From a candidate division WS1 bacterium (GTDB lineage Bacteria; Armatimonadota; Zipacnadia; Zipacnadales; UBA5352), in the NCBI GenBank assembly GCA_003566775.1, contig PXBW01000281.1, positions 1 through 35,906 on the forward strand: a DNA stretch of 35,906 nucleotides, read 5' to 3'. The position numbers and the translations under genes were made by a program. Within the stretch, counting starts at the first letter, position 1. Every line of letters begins with the position of its first letter. The notes below the pieces were generated by a model that was given only the letters and a program-made list of their open reading frames with translations, was not told the DNA's origin and did no database searches. Positions 7,897-14,759 of this stretch are shown here, in pieces.

Positions 7897-9285
7897 TCAC
7901 ACCGCGTAATGATCCATCCCCAGCAATCCCGCCATCCCGGCCACCATCTCCATCTCGTCGCCCATGCATAGCCCGAGGTGGTGGGTGCCGCCGACCTCGC
8001 TGTACCCGCGCAGGAAGTCGCGCAGGCTCCGATCCAGCGGGCGAATCCAGAAGTGCGGAGCCTCGGTGAAGTTCGGCGCGGGGCCGCGGTCCATCACCTC
8101 GACGCGCGCGGTGATCAGGGAGAAGCTTCGCTCCGGTCCCGGCGCGATGTTCACGAGGGTAGCCTCGCCCGGTCGCATCTTCGGAGTGGCGATCGCCGGG
8201 TTCTCGACGTCGCTGTACTTGAAGCCCTTCTCTACCAGCGGCGCGGGGCCATCGGACATGTGCAGCGCGCACTCGCCCATGTGACTCATGAAGATCGATC
8301 CGCCCTCCCAGTCGGGGCAGAACATCTCGGTGAAGGTCACCGTGCATCCGGCCTGCGCGAGGCTCCCGATCAGCGCCGCGGTGAGCGCATCGGCCTCGCC
8401 CGCGTAGCCGACGCCGCGCGCCATCGCCTTCGAGGCCTCGAGGAAGGGCACCGTCTCGATCCCGGTGCTGCCCACGAACGACGCGAAGTTGAAGCTGAAC
8501 GCGCCTGATTCGGTCTTCTCCAGCAGGCTACGCACCGCCAACCCCACGCGATTCGTGCGCTCGATGACCTCCGGGGCAACCTCGCTGCAGTCGCACTGCG
8601 CACCATCGCTCTCAAGCTCCGCTGCAAGCTCCTCGTCGGTGACGTTGCCTGCTTCCAGCGCGAGTTGCCTCACAGGCATCCGGCTGACGTGTACGCCAAG
8701 CTCTTCGTGAAGCACGTCCGGTGTTACCGCGAAGTCGCCCATGCCCTCGAAGTCCTCTCCGATCACCAGCACGCGCATGGTGCCGAGCGCCCGTGCCGCG
8801 CGCGCCGACCGGCAGCGCAGCTTCACCTCTTCCGCGAACTCCGGGTCATCGAGGTGCCCGACGCACAGCAGGTAGGGCCGCGAGTGCCGCCGCAGCACGC
8901 TGGCGAGGTCCTGCACGCCGTGGATCCCATGGTTGCGGAACATGTCATCGCCGGTGGCATCCTCGCCGAAGCGAGACGCGGGCGTGGTGTCGAGCAGAAC
9001 CAGCGGCAGATCGCTCCCCGCCAGCGTCTGCGCCGACTCCAGCGAGGGCGAGTATGCAAGGTGCAGCGTCATCAGCGCATCCGCGTCCGCGAGGTCGCGC
9101 ACCGCCTGCTCAACCTCCGCACGGACGCAGCACACCTGAGCGCGCGCCACCTCAAGCTCCATCTCGCCGAGACGCCGCGCCACGTGATCGGCGAACTGCT
9201 CCATCTCCGGCCGAACCTCGGGCCGCACCTCATCGTAGAGCGCCAGATACAGCGGCAGTAGTCCTATGCGCGTGGGACGGTTCAT
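7897..9285 (-). CDS. L-arabinose isomerase-like / L-fucose isomerase-like sugar isomerase
   Basis: This is a 462-residue cytosolic aldose-ketose isomerase of the AraA/FucI fold. The four metal ligands of AraA have clear counterparts: Glu297 in YAGEADALTAAL, Glu320 in TFTEMFCPDW, His335 in MSHMGE, and His435 or His436 in VGGTHHLG. Spacing is like that of AraA, which supports a working Mn-type active site. The N-terminal half is less conserved, so the substrate is uncertain; pentoses or deoxyhexoses are the usual ones. ATG at 9285 follows GGGAGG at 8 nt. The FGGY kinase gene lies 47 nt upstream. Isomerase plus kinase is the classic pair that makes a ketose phosphate. It is not called araA because family members vary in substrate. 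Confidence 0.8.
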   Translation of the reverse strand: MNRPTRIGLLPLYLALYDEVRPEVRPEMEQFADHVARRLGEMELEVARAQVCCVRAEVEQAVRDLADADALMTLHLAYSPSLESAQTLAGSDLPLVLLDTTPASRFGEDATGDDMFRNHGIHGVQDLASVLRRHSRPYLLCVGHLDDPEFAEEVKLRCRSARAARALGTMRVLVIGEDFEGMGDFAVTPDVLHEELGVHVSRMPVRQLALEAGNVTDEELAAELESDGAQCDCSEVAPEVIERTNRVGLAVRSLLEKTESGAFSFNFASFVGSTGIETVPFLEASKAMARGVGYAGEADALTAALIGSLAQAGCTVTFTEMFCPDWEGGSIFMSHMGECALHMSDGPAPLVEKGFKYSDVENPAIATPKMRPGEATLVNIAPGPERSFSLITARVEVMDRGPAPNFTEAPHFWIRPLDRSLRDFLRGYSEVGGTHHLGLCMGDEMEMVAGMAGLLGMDHYAV

Positions 9286-9332
9286 CTGCTACGCCTCCCG
9301 TGAGGACATTTCGATTTCGCGTCGTGGGCTCG

Positions 9333-10793
9333 TCAGCCCAGCGCCCCCGGATAGAGCCTCTCCATCGCTGCACGGTAGGCGGCGTACGCGGCGTCGCCGG
9401 CCTCTCCGTGCGTTTCGTCAGGCGTGAAGCTGCGGTCGGCGCGGTAGAACCTCTGCGAGCCCGCCTCGATCGAATCCAGCACGCCCGCCGCCACGCCCCC
9501 GAAGATCGCCGCGCCCAGCACCGCCGCGTCCGGGCACCCGGGCACCGACAGCGGGGTGCGCGTGATGTCCGCCATTAGCTGCATCCACCAGTCGGAGCGC
9601 GCCGCGCCTCCCAGCACGCGCAACTCCGCCACCGGCTGACCGGCCTCCGCCGCAAGCTCCAGCGCCTGCCGGGCACAGAAGCAGACCGCCTCGATTACCG
9701 AGCGGATCATGTGCGAGCGGCCGTGTCCGAGTGACATGCCGACGAAGCCCCCTCGAACATCGCTGCGGAAGCTCGGCGTGGCCGTCCCCGAGAAGTGCGG
9801 CAGGCAGATGAGGCCGTCGCAGCCGAGCGGCGCCTCCTGTGCCTCGGCCAGCAGGGTGTCGTAGTCGCCCGCCCCCAGCAGGTCGCGCAGCCACGTCAGC
9901 AGCACCCCGGAGGTCTTCGTGTAGGTCAGCAGATAGTGCAGGCCCGGCACCGCATGGCGCCCGTCGAAGCCGCCCTCATCTGCGTGGGTTTCCGCGCTGG
10001 TGACCACGATCGCCATCGCGGTACCGACGGTCCCGGAGGCGAGGCCCGGCGCGATGTTCCCTGCGCCCACCGCGCCCGCAAGCTGGTCGTTGCAGCCGAG
10101 GGAGACGGTCGCGCCCTCGCGCAGGCCAAGCTCATCCGCCGCCTCCCCGGCCAGTTGCCCGATCGGCTCCCCGGGGCCTCCCAGCGGGCTGAGCCACTCG
10201 CGGGGCACACCGACCACGTCGAGCATCTCCTGCCACCAGTCATCCTGCGTGCGATCGACCATCGCCGTGGAGCCCGCGTTGCTCAGGTCCAGCCGCAACT
10301 CCCCGGTGAGTCGCAGGCCGATGAAGTCCGGCAGCATCACGAGGTGACGCGTCTGCGCCCACGTCTCCGGCTCGTTTTCGCGCAGCCAGAGGATCTTCGG
10401 CGCTGAGTCGATGGTGTTCACCGCGGCCGATCCACGCCGCAGGCGCAGTTCATCAGCGGCCACCGCATCGTTGATCCGCCGCGCCTCATCCTCCGCGCGG
10501 GTGTCCAGCCAGACGATCGCCGGGCGTAGCGGCTGCAGGTCCGCGTCCAGCGGCAGGAAGGTCTGCCCCTGGCTCGACAGACCGATCCCGATGACCTCGG
10601 GATGCCCCGCTGCTTCATGCGCCTCGCGCGTGGCCTCGACGACGGCCCGCCAGTAGGTCTCCCCCTCAAGCTCCATCCACCCGGCGCGCGGCGAGGTGGG
10701 AGAGTACTCCGAGCGCGCGACGCCCAGCATCTCTCCGCTCTGCGCGTCGAAGATGCCGACCTTCACCGCGGTGGTGCCGAGGTCAATGCCCAT
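9333..10793 (-). CDS. FGGY-family carbohydrate kinase (xylulokinase-like)
   Basis: This ATP-dependent sugar kinase has 486 aa from ATG 10793. The ribonuclease-H-like ATPase start MGIDLGTTAVKVGIFDA is at the very N-terminus. SSQGQTFLPLD and VWLDTRAEDEARRIND follow, with the catalytic-type motif GCNDQLAGAVGAG in the middle and VLGGAARSDWWMQLMADI in the second domain. These are closest to the xylulokinase branch. The open frame runs 74 codons further upstream, but that part encodes repeat-derived peptide and is left out. GGGAGG lies some 20 nt before the ATG, rather far. It pairs functionally with the neighbouring isomerase. The substrate is probably a ketose, but its identity is not visible. 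Confidence 0.85.
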   Translation of the reverse strand: MGIDLGTTAVKVGIFDAQSGEMLGVARSEYSPTSPRAGWMELEGETYWRAVVEATREAHEAAGHPEVIGIGLSSQGQTFLPLDADLQPLRPAIVWLDTRAEDEARRINDAVAADELRLRRGSAAVNTIDSAPKILWLRENEPETWAQTRHLVMLPDFIGLRLTGELRLDLSNAGSTAMVDRTQDDWWQEMLDVVGVPREWLSPLGGPGEPIGQLAGEAADELGLREGATVSLGCNDQLAGAVGAGNIAPGLASGTVGTAMAIVVTSAETHADEGGFDGRHAVPGLHYLLTYTKTSGVLLTWLRDLLGAGDYDTLLAEAQEAPLGCDGLICLPHFSGTATPSFRSDVRGGFVGMSLGHGRSHMIRSVIEAVCFCARQALELAAEAGQPVAELRVLGGAARSDWWMQLMADITRTPLSVPGCPDAAVLGAAIFGGVAAGVLDSIEAGSQRFYRADRSFTPDETHGEAGDAAYAAYRAAMERLYPGALG

Positions 10794-10922
10794 CAGTGCG
10801 GCACCGGCACCACTGACGGAGCCGTCCTCCCGCCGTGTATTCTCTTGTCCTCGGAGAGGCGGGACCCCGCTCCCGGCTGTGTCGTTGACCGGTGCGTCGG
10901 TCCGATCGGATGCACGCAACGG

Positions 10923-10950
10923 CGCACGGACAGGAGTGTCCGTGCCACGG
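10923..10950. repeat. dispersed palindromic repeat, copy A
   Basis: This 28-bp element is identical, in inverted orientation, to copy B at 11777-11804. Its core is an inverted repeat: GCACGGACA, 4-nt loop, TGTCCGTGC. It lies in the 218-nt gap between the amidohydrolase and kinase genes. More of that gap (about 10810-10950) is rich in short palindromes, such as GGCGGGACCCCGC-type blocks, and may belong to a longer composite repeat. Confidence 0.75.
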
Positions 10951-11011
10951 AGCCATTGAGAAAGGTCGATGTGTGCGTTTGTGGCACGCCACGCATGGGT
11001 GCAACTGCGCA

Positions 11012-12130
11012 TCACCAGCGCTCCTTTCGCGCAAGGACCTCGTCGATCTGCCGCCGCGCATTGCCGTGGAAGATCGCGGAGATCTCATCGTCGCCGAAGC
11101 CAAGGGCGAGGATCGTGTCGAGGCAGGCCGCGATCGCCTCGTAGAGCGAGAGCGTGTACGTGGCCTCGACCTCGGGCGGCTGGCGATCGGTGTTCCACTC
11201 GTAGTCACCGCTGGTGAGGTTGATGTAACGGTCGCCCTCCCAGCGCCGCCTGCCGCGCATGTAAAAGACCGGCTGGTCTGACGCCCACATGATTCGCTCC
11301 GGTCCGAAGCGGTCCAGCGCCAGCGCATGCACCGCCGGGTTCAGCACCGCGGAGTTGTCGAAGAGCAGTCCCTCGTCATCGGCCAGGGGCGGGAAGCCCT
11401 CGCGCGCGTAGCGCCCGGCGTAGGAGCGGCCGAGGTGCGCGATTACCAGCTTCACCTCAGGATAGCGCGCCCTGATCTCGATGATCTCCTCGATGTTTGC
11501 GCGATCCGCGAGACGCTCCTTGCGCGGCAGGTGCAGCGTTACCCATGCGCCAAGCTCATGGAGCAGTTCGAGGTGCTCGTGAGGCAGAAACTCGAAGATG
11601 CTCACATCCCCGCCCTGAAAGTCGGGAATCAGCCGCTCGTAGGGCTTCACGCCGATGATCGCGGGTCTGCGAAGCTCCTCCGCCAGCTTCTCCACCGACC
11701 AGTCCGGCCTGCTCAGCGCCAGCCCCACCGACCCGCCACGCCCCTTAGATCGTACATGCTCATCTTCCCTCTCGGTCCGTGGCACGGACACTCCTGTCCG
11801 TGCGTCGTCGTTCCACGCGAACGTCTCCGACACGTACGCATTGCTCGCCTCGCAGTCGCAGTTGCTCTGAGGCGAGCCGAAGGCCAGCATCTCCACCTCG
11901 CGGTCGGGGAAGAGGACCGCGTAGGCCTCCCGAGCCTCCTCGATGGACTCCGGCCCGGCAATCCCCTCGGGAAAGGTGCCACGCTTGAAGCGCTCCTGGG
12001 ATTCGTCCACGTGCTCGGGCAGGCGAACGTGCCGGTGGGCGTCGAAGATGCGCTCCGGAAGCCACGGATCGATCCGCTCCTCGAAGAAGGCCCGATCCAC
12101 GTCGGTGTACTCAAAGTAGGGGTGGCTCAT
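11012..12130 (-). CDS. amidohydrolase family protein with an in-frame repeat insertion
   Basis: This is a TIM-barrel metal-dependent hydrolase of the amidohydrolase-2 type, 372 aa. The metal motif is HRH (His32, His34, in IFDAHRHV). Further ligands are likely in WVTLHLPRKER and KLVIAHLGRSY, with Asp in IMWASDQPV near residue 287. ATG at 12130 follows GAGAGGA 5 nt upstream, so it is chosen over the GTG at 12166. Residues about 107-133 (nt about 11732-11812) do not look like the family. They are encoded by a copy of a palindromic repeat and read through in frame, apparently replacing nothing. The flanks (SNAYVSETFAW before, SVGLALSRPDW after) would join smoothly without it. Activity may survive, since the insertion falls in a surface loop. 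The substrate is unknown. Confidence 0.75.
   Translation of the reverse strand: MSHPYFEYTDVDRAFFEERIDPWLPERIFDAHRHVRLPEHVDESQERFKRGTFPEGIAGPESIEEAREAYAVLFPDREVEMLAFGSPQSNCDCEASNAYVSETFAWNDDARTGVSVPRTEREDEHVRSKGRGGSVGLALSRPDWSVEKLAEELRRPAIIGVKPYERLIPDFQGGDVSIFEFLPHEHLELLHELGAWVTLHLPRKERLADRANIEEIIEIRARYPEVKLVIAHLGRSYAGRYAREGFPPLADDEGLLFDNSAVLNPAVHALALDRFGPERIMWASDQPVFYMRGRRRWEGDRYINLTSGDYEWNTDRQPPEVEATYTLSLYEAIAACLDTILALGFGDDEISAIFHGNARRQIDEVLARKERW
11777..11804. repeat. dispersed palindromic repeat, copy B, inside the amidohydrolase gene
   Basis: This is an exact 28-bp match in reverse orientation to copy A (10923-10950), with the same 9-4-9 hairpin core. It falls in codons about 109-118 of the amidohydrolase and adds the peptide ARTGVSVPR to it. 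The insert as a whole seems to be about 27 codons long and keeps the reading frame. Confidence 0.8.
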
Positions 12131-12200
12131 CAGTGTCCTCTCGTCGATTCGTAGTTCATCCGCCACGCGCCGGCGCGGCGGGTGTCAATGAGCAACTCGC

Positions 12201-13583
12201 TCAGTCGCCGCGCAGCAGGTCGCGCAGGGCGTCCGCCGCGAAGTCAACCACCTGCCGGTCGAGCGGCAGCGCGAACTTGGTCAGGATCGCACTGTGCCCC
12301 TCGTGGTAGGCGTGTGCGCGCAGCCACAGGCCACGCTCCAACGCCCGGCGATGGAAGTCAAGGCACTCGTCGCGCTCGCGGAACTTCAGCCCCGACATGT
12401 GCGCGATTCCGCGCGGCTCCACCAGCGTGTCGGCGAACTCGTCGGCGATCTCGGCCATCGCGTCGTGCCACGCCGCACCCGCGGCCTCGATCCCATCGGC
12501 ATGACGCTCGATCAGTTCGATGCAGCCGAGGGCCATGTACGCCGCCAGCGCGGCGTTCCCGTTGGTGCTGATCGCGTCGTACTGTTCGAGGCAGTCGAGA
12601 CGGCCCTTATACACCAGTGCCGAAAGCGGGTGGAAACCCGCGGTCATGCCCTTGCCCAGTACGAGGAAGTCCGGTTCGAGACCGATGCGCGCACAGTAGA
12701 TGACCTCGGGGAACCAGAATCCGGTCTGAATCTCGTCGATCGCCATCAGCGCGCCGGTGTTGTCGCAGAGCCCGCGCGCGAGGTGGAGGTAATCCGGCTC
12801 GATCGGAATCGCCTCGCGGTTCATCATGATCGGCTCTGCCCAGAATCCGGCCACGTTCTCGCCATGCTCGCGGAAGGTCGCTTCAAGCTCCTCCACATCG
12901 TTGGGCTGCACCGCGACGACCGCGAGGTTGCAGAAGATCTCCGGCCACATTCCGCGCAGGCGCTGTGCGAGCATGTCCGTGCCGTGGTAGTTCCCGTCCA
13001 GCACCACGAATACCGGGTCGCCGGGGCCCTGGTGATTCATCAGCATCATCTTGATCGCGGCGGCGCAGGCCACGGAGCCGGTCGCGGTGCCCGAGAGCAC
13101 CGTGTTGAGGCTGTCCGGGTCGGCCTGAAGGTCGGCGAGGTCGCGACCCGGATTCGCAAGCTCCACCAGCTTCTCGGTGAGGCGCTTCACCGGCGCCGAG
13201 GGGATGTTCGAGTGATTGTCCCAGACGATGCCGCGCTCGATGCCGTCCAGCAGAAGCTCCGTAAGCTCCGGGTGCTCGTAGCCCCACGTCATCTGATAGT
13301 GCCCGCCGGTGCAATCGAGAAAGAGCCTGCGCTGCTCGGTAAGGTAGAAGAGACTATCGCCCACCAGCAGGTCGTCCGGGGCGTCAGTGACCTCGCGGCC
13401 GTAGGAGCGCTGAAACCAGCGCTTGTCCGGACAGTCGCCTCCCGGCATCTCTTCGATCCTGTCACCGACGCGTTGCAGCAGCACGCTGGGGGAGCTTTCC
13501 GCAAGGTAGGCACGAGCGGTGCGCATCATCGCGCCGAGACAGCCCGTTCCATCGCCCATCAGTTTATCGAAGTTCAGTGGCAT
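12201..13583 (-). CDS. class III aminotransferase (PLP)
   Basis: This is a fold-type I PLP enzyme of aminotransferase class III, 460 aa. The PLP lysine is Lys311 in LVLGKGMTAGFHPLSALV, and the cofactor aspartate is Asp283 in LMAIDEIQTGF. The small-residue cluster SGTATGSVACAA binds phosphate in this class, and LDGNYHGTD is the usual aromatic site. The class covers omega-amino acid, ornithine, acetylornithine and 2,2-dialkylglycine transaminases, so the substrate is not given by sequence. ATG at 13583 is preferred because it has a GAGGG block 10 nt upstream and fits the family start; a further ATG is at 13613. It is the first gene of the leftward block. A CGCGCCGGCGCG palindrome (12166-12177) lies between it and the amidohydrolase. 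Confidence 0.88.
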   Translation of the reverse strand: MPLNFDKLMGDGTGCLGAMMRTARAYLAESSPSVLLQRVGDRIEEMPGGDCPDKRWFQRSYGREVTDAPDDLLVGDSLFYLTEQRRLFLDCTGGHYQMTWGYEHPELTELLLDGIERGIVWDNHSNIPSAPVKRLTEKLVELANPGRDLADLQADPDSLNTVLSGTATGSVACAAAIKMMLMNHQGPGDPVFVVLDGNYHGTDMLAQRLRGMWPEIFCNLAVVAVQPNDVEELEATFREHGENVAGFWAEPIMMNREAIPIEPDYLHLARGLCDNTGALMAIDEIQTGFWFPEVIYCARIGLEPDFLVLGKGMTAGFHPLSALVYKGRLDCLEQYDAISTNGNAALAAYMALGCIELIERHADGIEAAGAAWHDAMAEIADEFADTLVEPRGIAHMSGLKFRERDECLDFHRRALERGLWLRAHAYHEGHSAILTKFALPLDRQVVDFAADALRDLLRGD

Positions 13584-13657
13584 CCTGTACCCGCCCTCTG
13601 TGGTCAACAGCATTGATCTTATGGTGTCGGCGCAGTATTCGCCGCCCGCTCACCTCG

Positions 13658-13682
13658 GCCCTCTCTGGAATCGTCAGAGGGC
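13658..13682. promoter_or_regulatory. stem-loop in the divergent intergenic region
   Basis: GCCCTCT (13658-13664) and AGAGGGC (13676-13682) form a 7-bp stem with an 11-nt loop. It lies between the leftward aminotransferase and the rightward small ORF and tatC, where it could act on either promoter or leader. On the leftward strand a TAAGAT hexamer (13621-13616) lies between this stem and the aminotransferase start and could be its -10, but no -35 is convincing. Confidence 0.3.
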
Positions 13683-13731
13683 ACTCATCTCCCCCACATT
13701 CGCTTGACCGCCCTTCAGAGAGGAGAAGCGC

Positions 13732-13932
13732 ATGTCCGACGACGACCGCTCGTACCACACGCGTTCGTTCGGATGGGACTCCGCTGTTCTTGAGCGATGC
13801 TCGCCCATGTCTTTCCCGCAAAATCGCGCGGACAGCGGTTCGGACAGGTCATCACTCCCCGTTCGGCGAAATACCCTCGCGACGAACAGCCATGTACCAC
13901 CGCGCAGGATCACCTCCAGCAGGGACGTGTGA
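13732..13932 (+). CDS. small ORF translationally coupled to tatC
   Basis: This is a 66-residue ORF with a strong ribosome binding site: GAGAGGAG ends 6-7 nt before the ATG at 13732. Its stop overlaps the tatC start as TGATG (13930-13934), a typical coupling arrangement. The product is polar, rich in Ser and Arg, and has no transmembrane segment, so it is not TatA or TatB. The early codons show strong G/C third positions and the later ones less so. It could be a short leader peptide that couples translation to tatC, or a chance ORF. No family is recognised. Confidence 0.4.
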   Translation: MSDDDRSYHTRSFGWDSAVLERCSPMSFPQNRADSGSDRSSLPVRRNTLATNSHVPPRRITSSRDV

Positions 13933-14726
13933 TGGCGGCAGACCCGAACGAACTGAGCTTCTGGGATCATCTCGAGGAGTTGCGCTGGCGACTGCTGCGG
14001 ATAATGCTGTACATCATCGCTGCGGCGGCGCTGAGTTGGGTCGCTCGCATGCAGCTTCTGGAGGTGTTGCGCTATCCCGCCGAACTCGGTGCACAACTGG
14101 CCGGGGAAGAGGACTTCGCCTTCCGCATCTTCGAGGTAGCCGAGGGTTTCATACTGATGCTGCATATCTCGCTTGTCGCGGGTGTGATCGTTGCCTCGCC
14201 TGCCGCCATTGTTGAGATGTGGCTGTTCATCGAACCGGCCCTTGAGCCTGACGAGCGGAGATGGTTCATCCTCATAGTCCCGCTCGCAATCGCCCTGTTC
14301 CTGAGCGGCGTCGCGGTCTGTTTCTTCATCGCGCCTAGGGCCTTCGAGTTCTTCCTGCGCTTCAACCGCTCGATGGGTGTTGAGGTGGAGCTCACACTTC
14401 CTCCTTACATCTCATTTCTAATGCGCATGTTGATCGTATTTGGCATTTCATTCGAGCTTCCGCTGGTCCTGAGCTTCCTCGCGGCGGTGGGAATCGTGAC
14501 GAAAGCCCAACTTCTCCAATACTGGCGGGTAGCAGTCGTCGCGCTCTTTATCTTTGCAGCCATAGCCACTCCTGCAGATCCCGCCACCATGGTGCTGCTG
14601 GCCACACCGCTGGCGATCCTCTACATGCTGAGCGTATTGCTGGCGGGGTTGTTCGAGAAGTCAACCGAGAGCGTTGAAGACACCAGACCGGTTGACGACA
14701 CCGAAGAGGTCGATCGCAGTGAGTAG
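13932..14726 (+). CDS. tatC: Sec-independent protein translocase TatC
   Basis: TatC is the membrane receptor for twin-arginine signal peptides. The product has 264 aa. The signature FWDHLEELRWRLL is at residues 9-21. Six hydrophobic segments can be drawn, at about 20-38, 75-100, 115-135, 155-180, 195-212 and 215-235. The C-terminal tail of about 25 residues is acidic. ATG at 13932 follows AGGGA and overlaps the stop of the preceding small ORF. No tatA or tatB gene is visible nearby. A helicase gene follows 33 nt later in the same direction. Confidence 0.92.
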   Translation: MAADPNELSFWDHLEELRWRLLRIMLYIIAAAALSWVARMQLLEVLRYPAELGAQLAGEEDFAFRIFEVAEGFILMLHISLVAGVIVASPAAIVEMWLFIEPALEPDERRWFILIVPLAIALFLSGVAVCFFIAPRAFEFFLRFNRSMGVEVELTLPPYISFLMRMLIVFGISFELPLVLSFLAAVGIVTKAQLLQYWRVAVVALFIFAAIATPADPATMVLLATPLAILYMLSVLLAGLFEKSTESVEDTRPVDDTEEVDRSE

Positions 14727-14759
14727 CGGCCTCGTGAGTATGCTCGGGATTTCTACGGC

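Noticed and set aside
12294-13616. 440-codon rightward ORF opposite the aminotransferase
   Set aside because: It lies on the antisense strand of a gene with an intact PLP site and full motif set; the product has no recognisable domain.
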